This document shows, piece after piece, positions 1-9,828 of a stretch of 56,034 nt of DNA. The position numbers and the translations under genes were made by a program. Every line of letters starts with the position of its first letter. Positions within the stretch are counted from its first letter, which is position 1. Origin of the DNA: Zoogloea ramigera (lineage in GTDB: Bacteria; Pseudomonadota; Gammaproteobacteria; Burkholderiales; Rhodocyclaceae); NCBI RefSeq assembly GCF_006539865.1, contig NZ_BJNV01000030.1, positions 1-56,034 on the forward strand. Direction: 5' to 3'. The notes under the pieces were generated by a model, which was not told where the DNA came from, did not search any database, and was given only the letters and a program-made list of their open reading frames with translations.

Positions 1-26
1 GGCGTCAAGAGGATTGATAAAGAAAA

Positions 27-1226
27 TCACCAGAAGCTCACTCGCGCGAACTTCCGCTTGCCAACCTGAAGCACGACCGTCTCGCCAGCGCGCAGCAGCA
101 ACCCTTTATCAGAGAGCTTCTCTCCATTCAGCCGAACCCCTCCCTGGTCAATCATTCGCAGAGACTCTGACGTACTCGCCGTCAAGCCAGCCTGCTTGAG
201 AACCCCAGCAATCGCCAACCCTGCCTCACCAGCAATCAGCGAGACCTCGGGCAGATCATCCGGTATGGCGTTCCGTTGAAAACGCGCTTCGAAGTCTTCG
301 AGGGCAGCAACAGCCGCAGCGGCCCCGTGAAAACGGGCAACCAGCTCCTGAGCCAGCAAGACTTTGACGTCACGCGGATTCCTGCCCTCAGCGATCGACT
401 GGCGAAGCCCTTCGACTTCCGCCGTCGGCTTGAACGAGAGCAGCGTGTAGTAACGCCACATGAGCTCGTCAGAGATCGACATGACCTTGCCAAAGATCTC
501 GCTGGGCGGCTCGTAGATCCCGATGTAGTTACCCAGGGACTTGGACATCTTGTTTACGCCGTCAAGACCTTCCAGCAACGGCATGGTCAGCACACACTGG
601 GGCGGCTGGCCGTAATGCTTCTGCAACTCGCGACCAACGAGGAGGTTGAAACGCTGATCCGTACCGCCGAGCTCCACGTCGGCCTTCATCGCCACTGAGT
701 CATAGCCCTGACAGAGCGGATACAGAAACTCGTGAATGGCAATAGATTGCTGAGCGGCGTAGCGCTTGGAAAAATCGTCGCGCTCGAGCATCCGCGCGAC
801 GGTATGCTGCGCGGCAAGGCGGATCATGCCCGACGCCCCGAGCGCCTCCATCCAGCTGGAGTTGAAGCACACCTCGGTTCGCTCAGGGTCAAGAATCTTG
901 AAAACCTGCTCCTGGTAGGTCTTCGCGTTGTCGAGGACCTGCTCGCGGGTCAGCGGCGGGCGGGTGGTGTTCTTTCCGGAGGGGTCTCCGATCATCCCGG
1001 TGAAGTCGCCAATCAGGAAGAGCACCTGGTGCCCCAGCTCCTGAAAATGACGGAGCTTGTTGATCAGCACGGTGTGACCAAGATGAAGGTCGGGCGCCGT
1101 CGGATCGAAGCCAGCCTTGACGCGCAAAGGGCGGCCGCTCTTGAGCTTCTCAACCAACTCGCTCTCAACCAGAAGCTCGTCGGCCCCACGCTTGATGAGC
1201 CCCAGCATCTCTGTGATTTCAGTCAT
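27..1226 (-). CDS. tyrS: Tyrosyl-tRNA synthetase (TyrRS)
   Basis: Class I aminoacyl-tRNA synthetase that charges tRNA-Tyr with tyrosine in the cytoplasm. The 399-residue protein has the Rossmann catalytic domain near the N terminus with the HIGH-like motif read as HLGHT (about residues 48-52), the KMSKS signature read exactly as KMSKS in the segment [14 protein letters not shown], and a C-terminal S4-type RNA-binding domain ending in [16 protein letters not shown]. Length fits the long bacterial TyrRS type (about 400-420). The start is supported by GAGGA a few bases upstream on the minus strand. It is divergent from the M23 peptidase at 1301, with about 74 bp between the two starts. Confidence 0.97.
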   Translation of the reverse strand: MTEITEMLGLIKRGADELLVESELVEKLKSGRPLRVKAGFDPTAPDLHLGHTVLINKLRHFQELGHQVLFLIGDFTGMIGDPSGKNTTRPPLTREQVLDNAKTYQEQVFKILDPERTEVCFNSSWMEALGASGMIRLAAQHTVARMLERDDFSKRYAAQQSIAIHEFLYPLCQGYDSVAMKADVELGGTDQRFNLLVGRELQKHYGQPPQCVLTMPLLEGLDGVNKMSKSLGNYIGIYEPPSEIFGKVMSISDELMWRYYTLLSFKPTAEVEGLRQSIAEGRNPRDVKVLLAQELVARFHGAAAAVAALEDFEARFQRNAIPDDLPEVSLIAGEAGLAIAGVLKQAGLTASTSESLRMIDQGGVRLNGEKLSDKGLLLRAGETVVLQVGKRKFARVSFW

Positions 1227-1300
1227 ATTTATCCTCGCACAAGTCCCGACCTGCGCAGTTTTTGGTAGACTCCGAAGCTTATTTTTGCTTGGAAAGTCTG

Positions 1301-2626
1301 ATGCGTGAAGAAAAGACGTCGATTTTAGCGCATCTCAAAAAGCTGCGTGAAACCGACCCGGCGCGGCTTTGGCGAATGGCAAGTGTGGCCATCGGCTCAG
1401 CCGTGGGCATGGCGGCGGCGATAGCAGTTGTCCCTGGCGCAAGCGAAAGCCCTTTCTCCACAGAGACTGTCGTTCAGCAACTCGGCACCCCACCGATCAG
1501 CATCAGTCGCCACGACGAACACCCCTTCATTCGCGAAGACCGCGTCCGCTCCGGCGAAAGCCTGGGCACCGCCCTGCGGCGGCTGGGCGTCTCCGACAGC
1601 GCCCAGATCTCCCAGGCAAACACCCAGAAGCTCCTCAAGCAACTAGCCGGCGCATTCCGTCCGGGGGCAACCCTCACCGTGGCCAGCAATGCGGAGGGCA
1701 GACTGGTAACAGCCACCCTTGCCCAGCCGGGCGCCGAAACAACCCCGGTCATCGAACCCAGAAACGGGCAACTCGAGGTCACTCAAAAGCCCCTAGAGCT
1801 CGAAAGCCGCGTGCACATGCAGAGCGGGACGATCCAGTCGTCCATCTTCTCCGCCCTAGACATCGCCGGCCTGCCTGACAGCGTCGCCGAAGCACTTTCG
1901 GACATTTTCGGCGACGCCATCGACTTCCACGCCGACCTGCGCCGGGGCGATCGCTTCAATGTGGTTTACGAGGTGTTCTACCACCGGGGCCGGGCCATCC
2001 GGACCGGGCGCATTCTCGCCGCAGAGTTCATCAACCGAGGGGTTCGCCACTCGGCCTATCTGTTCCGCGGAGCTGACGGCCACGAAGACTATTACAGCCA
2101 GGACGGCAGGAGCCACAAGGCCGGCTTTCTGCGCTCCCCGCTGGAGTTCTCCCGGGTCAGTTCCGGCTTCTCGATGCGCCTTCATCCGGTACTGGGCGTC
2201 TGGCGCGAACACAAGGGGGTGGACTACTCCGCTCCCCATGGCACCGCCGTCAAGGCCACCTCAGACGGCATCGTCGAATTCGTCGGTCAGCAAAACGGCT
2301 ACGGCAACTTCATCGTCCTGCGCCACGGAGAAAAATACACCACCGGATACGGTCATCTGAGCGGCTTTGCCGGCGGGCTGAAGCCCGGCAACAAGGTACG
2401 CCAAGGGGAAATCATCGGTTTTGTGGGGAGCACAGGCTGGTCCACCGGCCCTCACCTGCATTATGAATTCCGCATCAATGACGTCCATCAGGATCCGCTT
2501 ACGGTTTCACTGCCGAACGCCGCCGCGCTCACAAAAGCCGAGCTGCGCAGCTTCGAGACCCAGATCGCCCCACTAACCGCCCAACTCGCCCATCTGGAAC
2601 AGAGCAAGACGGTATTTCTCGACTAG
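1301..2626 (+). CDS. M23 family (LytM-type) murein endopeptidase, membrane anchored
   Basis: Probable peptidoglycan DD-endopeptidase of the MepM type, 441 residues, acting in the periplasm. After a short cytoplasmic N terminus there is one membrane segment (about residues 25-45, [19 protein letters not shown]), then an OapA/LysM-like region ([14 protein letters not shown]), and a C-terminal LytM domain with the zinc-binding HKGVD and HLHYEF motifs. A start at 1262 (TTG) is open, but ATG at 1301 gives the natural length and keeps the membrane segment near the N terminus. The family often sits beside tyrS in betaproteobacteria. The anhydromuramic acid kinase gene that often follows is absent here. 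A strong hairpin terminator follows at 2646. Confidence 0.93.
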   Translation: MREEKTSILAHLKKLRETDPARLWRMASVAIGSAVGMAAAIAVVPGASESPFSTETVVQQLGTPPISISRHDEHPFIREDRVRSGESLGTALRRLGVSDSAQISQANTQKLLKQLAGAFRPGATLTVASNAEGRLVTATLAQPGAETTPVIEPRNGQLEVTQKPLELESRVHMQSGTIQSSIFSALDIAGLPDSVAEALSDIFGDAIDFHADLRRGDRFNVVYEVFYHRGRAIRTGRILAAEFINRGVRHSAYLFRGADGHEDYYSQDGRSHKAGFLRSPLEFSRVSSGFSMRLHPVLGVWREHKGVDYSAPHGTAVKATSDGIVEFVGQQNGYGNFIVLRHGEKYTTGYGHLSGFAGGLKPGNKVRQGEIIGFVGSTGWSTGPHLHYEFRINDVHQDPLTVSLPNAAALTKAELRSFETQIAPLTAQLAHLEQSKTVFLD

Positions 2627-2645
2627 ATAGGGTGCAGCCCAAACA

Positions 2646-2670
2646 AAAGGGCGCCATTGGCGCCCTTTTT
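2646..2670. terminator. Bidirectional rho-independent terminator between M23 peptidase and erpA
   Basis: A perfect 10-bp inverted repeat AAAGGGCGCC / GGCGCCCTTT with a 3-base loop (ATT) runs into a T tract on the plus strand and, read on the minus strand, from an A-rich start into T residues as well. It lies between two convergent genes, so it can serve both. Confidence 0.85.
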
Positions 2671-2692
2671 CATGGACTGCTAGCAGCCAGAG

Positions 2693-3043
2693 TCAAACCG
2701 AGAAAGAGGAGCCACAGCCACAAGTGCTCGTCGCGTTCGGGTTGCGAATCACGAACTGAGAGCCTTCCAGGCCTTCCGTGTAGTCGATTTCAGCACCGAC
2801 GAGATACTGGTAGCTCATCGGGTCGATCAGCAGCTTCACGCCATCCTTTTCCATCACGGTGTCATCGTCGTTGAGGATCTCGTCGAAGGTGAAACCGTAC
2901 TGGAAGCCTGAACAGCCGCCACCGTTTACGAAAACCCGAAGCTTGAGGTCGGGGTTCCCCTCCTCGATGATCAACTCTTTAACCTTGTTTGCGGCGCTGT
3001 CAGTGAAGACCAACGGGCTCGGCGTATCAGTTACGGCGTTCAT
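2693..3043 (-). CDS. erpA: Iron-sulfur cluster insertion protein ErpA (A-type carrier)
   Basis: A-type Fe-S carrier of 116 residues that delivers [4Fe-4S] clusters to apo-proteins such as those of isoprenoid synthesis. It shows the three conserved cysteines of the family: [11 protein letters not shown] in the middle and the C-terminal STCGCGSSF pair. An N-terminal [21 protein letters not shown] is typical of betaproteobacterial ErpA. The start is supported by AAGGAG about 7 bases upstream. The gene is monocistronic between argC (same strand, upstream) and the shared terminator. Confidence 0.95.
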   Translation of the reverse strand: MNAVTDTPSPLVFTDSAANKVKELIIEEGNPDLKLRVFVNGGGCSGFQYGFTFDEILNDDDTVMEKDGVKLLIDPMSYQYLVGAEIDYTEGLEGSQFVIRNPNATSTCGCGSSFSV

Positions 3044-3143
3044 GGAACAACTCCTTCAAATTTATCTTCGAATTATGGTCAGCGCCCGACCTTCAGGTCA
3101 AGACGCCAACAACAAATAGTCGACAAATCTAGTCGTGTTTAGT

Positions 3144-4172
3144 TCAGGGCATCACCGGGATCTGGCCCAGGCCCGTGGTTTCGGCGAGCCCGAACAGGAT
3201 GTTGAGGTTCTGTACCGCCTGGCCAGCCGCCCCCTTCACGAGATTGTCGATCACCGACAAGACGACGACCACGTCACCCCCTTGCGGACGGTGCACGGCA
3301 ATGCGGCACATGTTCGCAGAGCGCACGGAGCGAGTGGAAGGATGCGAGCCCTTCGGCATCACATCAACGAACGCCTCACCGGCAAAACGCTCCTCGAACA
3401 GCGCTTGCAGATCCACATCCTTCTTGAGGCGGCCATACAGCGTCGCATGAATGCCGCGGATCATCGGCGTCAGGTGCGGCACGAAGGTCAGCCCCACCGG
3501 AGCCTGGGCGTAGCGCGACAAGCCCTGGCGGATCTCTGGCAGATGGCGATGGCCAGCCACGCCATAGGCCTGGAAGTTGTCGGCAGACTCGGAGAACAGG
3601 ATGTGAGTCTCCGCCTTGCGCCCGGCGCCCGACACGCCCGACTTGGCGTCCGCCACAAGGCTGTCCAGCTCGATGACGCCAGCCTCGACCAGCGGGAGAA
3701 AACCGAGCTGCACGGCCGTCGGGTAGCAGCCCGGGTTCGCGATGACTCGCGCAGCCTTGATCGCCTCACGATTCACCTCCGGCAGACCGTAAACCGCCTC
3801 AGCGACCAGCTCGGGACAGGCATGCTTCATCCCGTACCATTTTTCCCATTCAGCGACGTCAGTGATGCGGAAGTCGGCCGCCAGATCGATGACCTTGACG
3901 CCCGCATTCACCAGCTCGACGGCCTGCTGCATGGCAATCCCATTGGGGGTGGCGAAGAACACTGCGTCACAGGCGGCAAGATCCGCAGACTGAGGATCGA
4001 CAAAGCGCAGATCGACGCGCCGACGCAGACTGGGGAACATGTCCGCAACAGGCAGTCCCGCCTCACCGCGAGAGGTGATTGCCTTGATCTCCACCTCCGG
4101 ATGCTGTGCCAGCAAACGCAGCAGCTCCACGCCCGTGTAACCGGTACCACCCACCACACCAACTTTGATCAT
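3144..4172 (-). CDS. argC: N-acetyl-gamma-glutamyl-phosphate reductase
   Basis: Third step of arginine biosynthesis: NADPH-dependent reduction of N-acetylglutamyl phosphate to the semialdehyde. The 342-residue protein begins [21 protein letters not shown] with the glycine-rich NADP-binding loop, and carries the catalytic cysteine in the segment [15 protein letters not shown]. The ATG at 4172 is preceded by a GGGGGCGAGC purine-rich site; a TTG four codons upstream (4184) is less likely. It follows rpsI on the same strand but is separated from it by a strong terminator, so it is probably a separate transcript. Confidence 0.96.
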   Translation of the reverse strand: MIKVGVVGGTGYTGVELLRLLAQHPEVEIKAITSRGEAGLPVADMFPSLRRRVDLRFVDPQSADLAACDAVFFATPNGIAMQQAVELVNAGVKVIDLAADFRITDVAEWEKWYGMKHACPELVAEAVYGLPEVNREAIKAARVIANPGCYPTAVQLGFLPLVEAGVIELDSLVADAKSGVSGAGRKAETHILFSESADNFQAYGVAGHRHLPEIRQGLSRYAQAPVGLTFVPHLTPMIRGIHATLYGRLKKDVDLQALFEERFAGEAFVDVMPKGSHPSTRSVRSANMCRIAVHRPQGGDVVVVLSVIDNLVKGAAGQAVQNLNILFGLAETTGLGQIPVMP

Positions 4173-4254
4173 GCTCGCCCCCAACAGGAAATGAATCGCC
4201 AGCCTTGAGCCGGCTCCAACAAGACATCAGCCGAAGATACTACTCCCAGATGAC

Positions 4255-4280
4255 AAAAAGCCGCCCGAGGGCGGCTTTTT
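4255..4280 (-). terminator. Rho-independent terminator of the rplM-rpsI operon
   Basis: A perfect inverted repeat AAAAAGCCGCCC / GGGCGGCTTTTT with a 2-base centre lies directly after rpsI. Read on the minus strand it ends in TTTTT, as expected for the ribosomal protein operon. Confidence 0.88.
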
Positions 4281-4298
4281 GGTACAGCCCGGAAGCGA

Positions 4299-4691
4299 TT
4301 AACGCTTCGAGAACTGCTTGCGACGACGCGCCTTGCGGAAGCCGACCTTCTTACGCTCGACTTCACGGGCATCGCGAGTCACCAGACCGGCCTTCTTCAG
4401 CGGGGACTTGAGCTCCGCATCGTAGTCGATCAGGGCGCGGGTGATGCCATGACGCACGGCACCAGCCTGGCCGGATTCACCACCACCGGTAACGTTGACC
4501 AGGATGTCGAAGGTGTCGACAAAGTTGGTCAGCACGAGCGGCTGGCGAACGATCATGCGACCGGTTTCGCGGGAGAAGAACTGGTCAACCGGCTTGCCGT
4601 TCACGACGATGTTGCCGGAGCCCTTCTTGATGAACACACGGGCAACAGCCGACTTGCGACGACCAGTACCGTAGTTGTAAGTCACAGCCAT
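4299..4691 (-). CDS. rpsI: 30S ribosomal protein S9
   Basis: Small-subunit ribosomal protein, 130 residues, whose C-terminal tail reaches the P site. The sequence has the family start ([16 protein letters not shown]) and the invariant basic tail ending [15 protein letters not shown] sits 6 bases before the ATG. Only 10 bases separate it from rplM, the universal partner in bacteria, so the two form one operon with the promoter upstream of rplM. Confidence 0.98.
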   Translation of the reverse strand: MAVTYNYGTGRRKSAVARVFIKKGSGNIVVNGKPVDQFFSRETGRMIVRQPLVLTNFVDTFDILVNVTGGGESGQAGAVRHGITRALIDYDAELKSPLKKAGLVTRDAREVERKKVGFRKARRRKQFSKR

Positions 4692-4701
4692 TGTCGGCTC
4701 C

Positions 4702-5130
4702 TTAAATCGCGAGAACTTGGGGCTGCTGGGCGGCGTGCGGATGCTCGGCGCCGGCGTAGCACTTCATCTTCTTGAGCATGGCGTAGCCCAGGGGACCCTT
4801 GGGCAGCATGCCCTTGACGGCCTTCTCAAGAACACGAGCGGGGAAGCGCTGCTGCAGCTTGGTAAAGTTGGTTTCGTAGATGCCGCCCGGGTAACCGGAG
4901 TGACGATAGTACTTCTTGTCCTGGGCCTTGTTGCCGGTCACGCGCAGCTTCTCGACGTTGACGACGACGATGTAATCGCCGGTATCAACGTGCGGGGTGT
5001 AGATAGCTTTATGTTTGCCGCGCAAGCGACGCGCAACTTCGGAAGCAAGCCGACCAAGGACCAGATCCGTCGCGTCGACAACGAACCAGTCGTGCTTGAC
5101 CTCATGCGGCTTGGCAGAAAACGTTTTCAT
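4702..5130 (-). CDS. rplM: 50S ribosomal protein L13
   Basis: Early-assembly large-subunit protein, 142 residues. It begins [20 protein letters not shown] and contains the family segments [26 protein letters not shown] and [17 protein letters not shown]. The ATG is preceded by AAGGA. It is the first gene of the rplM-rpsI operon; a near-consensus promoter lies at 5190-5219. In other bacteria L13 can act as autoregulator of its operon; no such site was identified here. Confidence 0.98.
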   Translation of the reverse strand: MKTFSAKPHEVKHDWFVVDATDLVLGRLASEVARRLRGKHKAIYTPHVDTGDYIVVVNVEKLRVTGNKAQDKKYYRHSGYPGGIYETNFTKLQQRFPARVLEKAVKGMLPKGPLGYAMLKKMKCYAGAEHPHAAQQPQVLAI

Positions 5131-5189
5131 GAAGATTCCTTAGACACTTTTCCCGACACCGGGAACGACCATAATTCGGAAAGCCGCGG

Positions 5190-5219
5190 ATTCTATCGCG
5201 CAGCCTGGACCGATGTCAA
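5190..5219 (-). promoter_or_regulatory. Sigma-70 promoter of rplM-rpsI
   Basis: On the minus strand TTGACA (5219-5214) and TAGAAT (5195-5190) are separated by 18 bases, a near-consensus sigma-70 promoter. Transcription would start near 5183, about 50 bases before the rplM ATG. Confidence 0.8.
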
Positions 5220-5246
5220 ATGCTATCACGCAGCAAGGACAAAAAA

Positions 5247-5271
5247 AGCGCAGACCGGGGAGGTCTGCGCT
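5247..5271 (-). terminator. Orphan rho-independent terminator on the minus strand
   Basis: AGCGCAGACC / GGTCTGCGCT form a perfect 10-bp stem with a GGGGA-side loop. On the minus strand the stem is followed by TTTTTTT. No protein gene on the minus strand ends here: the next minus-strand gene upstream is coq7, far beyond the plus-strand OsmC gene. It therefore marks the 3' end of an unannotated minus-strand transcript or is a relic. Confidence 0.7.
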
Positions 5272-5640
5272 AAATCCACACCAAAGGAGGAGGGTGGAGG
5301 AGACACCTTTCAGCCGCTTCAGACCACAAAAGCAACTGGACTAGCTTGATTATCCTGGCACTCACCGGGCAAACACAAGCCATTTTTGTGCGTCGCCACA
5401 CAAATCCTTGAATGCCTGCATAAATACCAGTGATTGTCGGGAAAACCCCTACAACACATTGTTTTAAAGTTGAAAAACATCACATACCCGGAAAGGAGGC
5501 CGCACACTCCTGCGCATGAACCCCGCCCAAAATGCTGCGTCGCGGCAAAATCCGGCAAGCCCGCCCTGCCGGGGATCGCTACAATCACAACCTGAACCGC
5601 ACAATGCGGGCCTCCCCAACAGCCGTTTTCAAAGGACGCA
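5272..5640 (-). ncRNA. Candidate small RNA region upstream of the orphan terminator
   Basis: This roughly 370-base stretch has no convincing protein gene on either strand and is clearly less G+C-rich than its surroundings. Its minus strand ends in the strong terminator at 5247-5271. I see no near-consensus promoter for such a transcript, so the 5' end is unknown and the RNA itself is an inference. Alternatives are a leader or regulatory region for the OsmC gene (plus strand, a TACAAT hexamer is at 5580-5585) or decayed sequence. Confidence 0.3.
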
Positions 5641-5643
5641 AGG

Positions 5644-6060
5644 ATGGAATGTGTAGTGAAGTGGGTCGGCGGCATGACCTTCATGGCCGAGACCGGCTCT
5701 GGCCACGTCGTGACGATGGATGGCGCCCCCGAGGCCGGTGGCCGCAACCTGGCCCCCCGGCCGATGGAGATGATGCTGGCCGGCGCCGGTGGCTGCACGG
5801 CCTTCGACGTGGTGCTGATCCTCAAGCGCAGCCGCCAGGACGTCATCGACTGCACCGTCAGCCTGAAAGCCGAGCGGGCCGACACCGATCCCAAGGTGTT
5901 TACCCGGATCGCCTTCCACTACACGGTGACGGGGCGCAACCTCAAACCTGACTCGGTTGAGCGCGCCATCAAGCTGTCTTACGAGAAGTATTGCTCTGCG
6001 ACGATCATGCTCGGCAAGACCGCCGAGATCGAGCACACCTGGGAAATCGTCGAAGCCTGA
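5644..6060 (+). CDS. OsmC family protein
   Basis: Small cytoplasmic protein of 138 residues in the OsmC/Ohr superfamily, many members of which are thiol peroxidases acting on organic hydroperoxides. The sequence contains the family segment LAPRPMEMMLAGAGGCTAFDVVLILKR with a single conserved cysteine and a C-terminal region with YEKYCSATIMLGKTAEIEHTWEIV holding the second cysteine, as in the YhfA-like subgroup. The start is backed by AAGGA. The true substrate of this subgroup is not known, so a peroxidase role is inference. Confidence 0.88.
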   Translation: MECVVKWVGGMTFMAETGSGHVVTMDGAPEAGGRNLAPRPMEMMLAGAGGCTAFDVVLILKRSRQDVIDCTVSLKAERADTDPKVFTRIAFHYTVTGRNLKPDSVERAIKLSYEKYCSATIMLGKTAEIEHTWEIVEA

Positions 6061-6076
6061 GCCCGGCAAGCCGGGC
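6061..6076. terminator. Hairpin between convergent OsmC and coq7 genes
   Basis: GCCCGGC-AA-GCCGGGC follows the OsmC stop directly. There is no T tract, so it is a possible but weak terminator, or a transcript-end stabilising stem for either convergent gene. Confidence 0.35.
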
Positions 6077-6090
6077 CGCGGCGCCGCCGG

Positions 6091-6711
6091 CTAAACCCAG
6101 TAGGCGACGCCCGTCATGAGCTTCGAGCCGGCCTTCATGGCCGCCTTCACCGGCCCGGGCAGCTCGACACCACCGAGCTGCAGGGCCGTTTCTGCGTGCG
6201 CGACCTCATCGACCTTCATCTGCTCGACGATCTCGCGGGAGCGCAGATCCTGCTCCGGCAGCCGCGTCAGATGGCTCTTGAGGTGAGCCTCGACCTGACG
6301 CTCGGTTTCGGCCAGAAAACCCAGATTGGCCCGATCCCCGAAGCGCGCCGCGAGCATGCCGATGGCCAGCGAGCCGCCGTACCACAGGGGGTTGAGCAGG
6401 CTCTTGCGCCCGCCCAGCTCGGCAATGCGCCTCTCGGTCCAGGCCAGATGCTCGGTTTCCTCCTGGGCGGCGCCGGCCAGCGCCTTCTTGATGCCCTCGT
6501 TGTCCGACATCAGGGCCTGCCCCTGGTAGAGCGCCTGTGCGCAGATTTCACCGCAGTGATTAACGCGCATCAATGCCGCCGCATGGCGCCGCTCCTCTTC
6601 GGACATTTCCGCCTCTGGTTGCGCTTCGCCAGGAACAGGGCGCACTGTGTGGGCATTGGCAAAAACTGTGCGCAAGGCCCGGTCGAAACCGATTATCAAC
6701 TGGTCAATCAT
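6091..6711 (-). CDS. coq7: 2-polyprenyl-3-methyl-6-methoxy-1,4-benzoquinone monooxygenase (Coq7)
   Basis: Di-iron carboxylate hydroxylase of ubiquinone synthesis, 206 residues. Diiron ligand motifs are visible: [28 protein letters not shown] and [14 protein letters not shown], i.e. E...ExxH repeated. The in-frame start at 6813 would add 34 arginine- and cysteine-rich residues with no family resemblance, so [17 protein letters not shown] at 6711 is chosen; the site upstream is weak. It follows the CNP1-like gene by 26 bases on the same strand. Ubiquinone synthesis by a Coq7-type enzyme fits a betaproteobacterium. Confidence 0.95.
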   Translation of the reverse strand: MIDQLIIGFDRALRTVFANAHTVRPVPGEAQPEAEMSEEERRHAAALMRVNHCGEICAQALYQGQALMSDNEGIKKALAGAAQEETEHLAWTERRIAELGGRKSLLNPLWYGGSLAIGMLAARFGDRANLGFLAETERQVEAHLKSHLTRLPEQDLRSREIVEQMKVDEVAHAETALQLGGVELPGPVKAAMKAGSKLMTGVAYWV

Positions 6712-6737
6712 CTCTAACACCCCGGCAATCAGAACAA

Positions 6738-7265
6738 TCAGCGCACACCCGCATCCCTGCGGAGAAGATCGAGGATCTCGGGCAAGGACGGCCGAACAGC
6801 ACCAGGCGGGCAAAAATACTCTTTGGCCAGCACCGCATGATGGCGATTGAGCGCGTTATCGGCAATCCAGTGCCAGGCATCGCTGCGGGAAGGCACCCAT
6901 TCGCCGCTCCGCCCCAGCGCGTAAAGCTTGCGCTCCGCCGTGGCGCAGCGGATTCCTTCGAAGCTCACGTTCTCCGCCCCGCCTGCCCCACGCACGACCA
7001 GGGTGTAGCGCACCACGCCATCCTCGGCAAGGCTCAGGGAGCGGACATCGATGAAAAACTGCGTGCGGGTCGGACTGCGCACATCCAGAGGGATGAGGTC
7101 GGCGCTCGAGGGATAAGCGGGGAGGCGAACCTCCGCCTCCTTCCACTCGGCGGCGGTGCTTTCCTCGAAGAGCGCCGTACGCTGGGCCGACGCAGGCAGC
7201 GCGGCGAAACCCAGAGCGAGTGCCACCAGCCCCCCGGCACCAAGCCGGCAAAAAAACTTGTACAT
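6738..7265 (-). CDS. CNP1-like family exported protein
   Basis: About 175 residues with an N-terminal signal sequence ([20 protein letters not shown], cleavage likely after PASA) followed by a domain matching the CNP1-like family known mainly from Betaproteobacteria: a beta-rich stretch ([26 protein letters not shown]), a cysteine in [16 protein letters not shown] and another near the C terminus in KEYFCPPG. The reading frame is open up to 7472, but the start at 7265 gives a proper signal peptide. Function of the family is unknown to me; the location is predicted periplasmic. It probably shares a transcript with coq7. Confidence 0.8.
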   Translation of the reverse strand: MYKFFCRLGAGGLVALALGFAALPASAQRTALFEESTAAEWKEAEVRLPAYPSSADLIPLDVRSPTRTQFFIDVRSLSLAEDGVVRYTLVVRGAGGAENVSFEGIRCATAERKLYALGRSGEWVPSRSDAWHWIADNALNRHHAVLAKEYFCPPGAVRPSLPEILDLLRRDAGVR

Positions 7266-7404
7266 GATGTATTCGGCCCCACGGAGGCGAACATGAAAGA
7301 GACGGACTCCAGGCCGCCCCGCGGGCCTGCTGCAGGCCACGCAGACAAAGCCTTTGCGGGCTTTCTGTAGCGGGGGAAACCGCACGCGGGATCCCCCGCC
7401 CCAG

Positions 7405-7953
7405 TCAGGAGGGCGGCGCTTCAGTATGCCCGTCCGCACCACCGGGCGGAAGATAGCTCGCCGGCACCTCAAAGAACATGTTGCGGAACAACAGACGGGA
7501 AAGCTCGAGGAGTGCCGACTGATACACCCCCCGCTTGAACTCGATCACCGCTTCCAGCGGCACCCAGTAATAACTCCAGCGCCAGGCATCGAACTCCGGG
7601 TGATTGCTCGCGCGCAGACAAACGTCCGAGTCGCGCCCCACCAGCCGCAGCAGAAACCAGATCTGTTTCTGCCCGCGATAGGTGTTGCGCCACTCACGCT
7701 TGATCCAGTGCTTGGGCACGTCGTACCTCAACCAGCCGCGCGTGCGGCCGATGATACGGACGTGCTCAGGCTTCAAGCCGACTTCTTCGAAGAGCTCACG
7801 GTACATGGCCTGTTCCGGCGATTCGCCGTGCTTGATTCCGCCCTGCGGAAACTGCCAGGAATGTTCTCGTATCCGTTTGCCCCAGAAAACCTCGTTGCGC
7901 GCATTCACCAGAATGATGCCGACGTTAGGCCGATAGCCTTCACGGTCGAGCAT
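7405..7953 (-). CDS. rppH: RNA pyrophosphohydrolase
   Basis: NUDIX enzyme of 182 residues that removes pyrophosphate from 5'-triphosphate mRNA and so starts 5'-end-dependent decay. The beginning [20 protein letters not shown] and the NUDIX box [23 protein letters not shown] are diagnostic of RppH. Length is slightly above the E. coli protein (176) because of a C-terminal tail. The gene diverges from proS, with about 153 bp between the starts, a pairing common in betaproteobacteria. Confidence 0.96.
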   Translation of the reverse strand: MLDREGYRPNVGIILVNARNEVFWGKRIREHSWQFPQGGIKHGESPEQAMYRELFEEVGLKPEHVRIIGRTRGWLRYDVPKHWIKREWRNTYRGQKQIWFLLRLVGRDSDVCLRASNHPEFDAWRWSYYWVPLEAVIEFKRGVYQSALLELSRLLFRNMFFEVPASYLPPGGADGHTEAPPS

Positions 7954-8106
7954 GGTGCAACCTTCAATTCATGAACTGGCCAGAATTCTTCCACAATTCC
8001 ACCGCCCGTGAAAGGAGCGCGCCCGAATCAGGTCGCCACACGTCGCACGCCGCCAGAGCCCCGGTGCACGGTAAAATCCAGGGCTGTATTCACAACGGAT
8101 TCCGTC

Positions 8107-9825
8107 ATGCGTGCCTCTCAGTTCTTCCTCTCGACCCTCAAGGAAGCCCCTTCCGACGCCGAAGTCATCAGCCACAAGCTGATGATGCGTGCTGGCCTTA
8201 TCAAACGCCTCGCCGGCGGCATCTACACCTGGATGCCCCTCGGCCTGCGCGCCCTGCGCAAGGTCGAGGCGATCGTCCGGGAAGAAATGAACCGAGCCGG
8301 CGCCATCGAGGTGCTGATGCCCGCGGTGCAACCCGCCGAGCTGTGGCAGGAATCCGGCCGCTGGGATTTCTACGGCCCCGAGCTGCTGCGCTTCAAGGAC
8401 CGCCACGACCGCGACTTCGTCGTCGGCCCGACCCACGAAGAAGTCATCACCGACGTCGTCCGCCGTGACCTGCGCAGCTACCGCCAGCTGCCCAAGCACT
8501 TTTATCAAGTGCAGACGAAGTTCCGCGACGAGATCCGCCCGCGCTTCGGCGTGATGCGCGGCCGCGAGTTCGTGATGAAGGACGGCTACTCCTTCCACAG
8601 CTCCTTCGAGGATCTGCAGCGCGAATACCGCAACATGTACGACACCTACCACCGCATCTTCAACCGCCTCGGCCTGAAGTTCCGCGCGGTGGCTGCCGAC
8701 ACCGGCTCGATCGGCGGCACGGGCTCCCACGAATTCCACGTCATCGCCGAGACCGGCGAGGACGACATCGCCTACTGCCCCGACTCCGACTACGCCGCCA
8801 ACGTCGAGCTGGCCGAAGCCCTCGCCCCGGCCGCGCCGCGTCCGGCGGCATCCGCCGCGCTCACCAAGGTGCACACCCCCGGCGTCAAGACCATCGACGA
8901 GCTCGCCGCCTTCCTCAAGCTGCCGGCCACCGCCACCGTCAAGGCCATCGTCGTCGATGGCGACGAAGCCGCTGGCAACAAGCCGGTGCTCCTGCTGCTC
9001 CGCGGCGACCACGAGCTCAACGAGGTCAAGGCCCAGAAGGTCGCCGGCGTCAAGAACCCGCTCACCTTCGCCGCCCCCGCCGACATCCTCGCCGCCTTCG
9101 GCGCCAACGCCGGCTCGCTGGGGCCGGTGGGCTTTGCCGGCCGCGTGGTGATGGACCGCACGGTGGCTGCAATGGCCGATTTCGTCACCGGCGCCAATGA
9201 AGACGACCACCACTACACCGGCGTCAACATCGGCCGCGACTTCCCCGAGGCCGAGGTGGCCGACCTGCGCAACGTGGTCGCCGGCGACCCGTCGCCCGAC
9301 GGCAAGGGCACCCTCGAGATCTGCCGCGGCATCGAAGTCGGCCACATCTTCCAGCTGCGCACCAAGTACGCCGAAGCCCTCAACTGCAAGTTCCTCAACG
9401 AGCAGGGCAAGGAGCAGATCATGGAGATGGGCTGCTACGGCATCGGCGTGTCGCGCATCCTCGGCGCCGCCATCGAGCAGAACAACGACGCCCGCGGCAT
9501 CATCTGGCCCGACGCCATGGCGCCCTTCCAGGTCGCCATCGTGCCGATGGGCTACGCCAAGTCCGAAGCCGTGCGCACCGCCGCCGACGCGCTCTACGCC
9601 GAGCTGCAGGCCGCCGGCATCGACGCCTTCCTCGACGACCGTGACGAGCGCCCGGGCTCGCTGCTGGCTGACAACGAGCTCATCGGCACTCCGCACCGGG
9701 TGGTGATCGGCGACCGTGGCCTGAAGGAAGGCGTCGTCGAATACCAGGGCCGTCGCGACGCCGAGGCCACCAAGCTGGCCGTGGCCGACGTAGCCGCCAC
9801 CGTCATCGCCAAGCTGAAGGGCTGA
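8107..9825 (+). CDS. proS: Prolyl-tRNA synthetase (bacterial type with INS editing domain)
   Basis: Class II synthetase for proline, 572 residues, the usual bacterial length. It has the class II core at both ends ([18 protein letters not shown] motif 2 region; [13 protein letters not shown] motif 3) and the INS domain for Ala-tRNA-Pro editing inserted between (about residues 225-390, containing [20 protein letters not shown]). The open frame extends to 8008, but the ATG at 8107 gives the family N terminus [19 protein letters not shown]. It is followed after 3 bases by a lytic transglycosylase gene, so the two are co-transcribed. Confidence 0.97.
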   Translation: MRASQFFLSTLKEAPSDAEVISHKLMMRAGLIKRLAGGIYTWMPLGLRALRKVEAIVREEMNRAGAIEVLMPAVQPAELWQESGRWDFYGPELLRFKDRHDRDFVVGPTHEEVITDVVRRDLRSYRQLPKHFYQVQTKFRDEIRPRFGVMRGREFVMKDGYSFHSSFEDLQREYRNMYDTYHRIFNRLGLKFRAVAADTGSIGGTGSHEFHVIAETGEDDIAYCPDSDYAANVELAEALAPAAPRPAASAALTKVHTPGVKTIDELAAFLKLPATATVKAIVVDGDEAAGNKPVLLLLRGDHELNEVKAQKVAGVKNPLTFAAPADILAAFGANAGSLGPVGFAGRVVMDRTVAAMADFVTGANEDDHHYTGVNIGRDFPEAEVADLRNVVAGDPSPDGKGTLEICRGIEVGHIFQLRTKYAEALNCKFLNEQGKEQIMEMGCYGIGVSRILGAAIEQNNDARGIIWPDAMAPFQVAIVPMGYAKSEAVRTAADALYAELQAAGIDAFLDDRDERPGSLLADNELIGTPHRVVIGDRGLKEGVVEYQGRRDAEATKLAVADVAATVIAKLKG

Positions 9826-9828
9826 ACG

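Noticed and set aside
7345-7400. tRNA-like or terminator-like structure downstream of rppH
   Set aside because: AAAGCC/GGCTTT makes only a 6-bp stem without a T tract, and no cloverleaf with D and T arms can be drawn.
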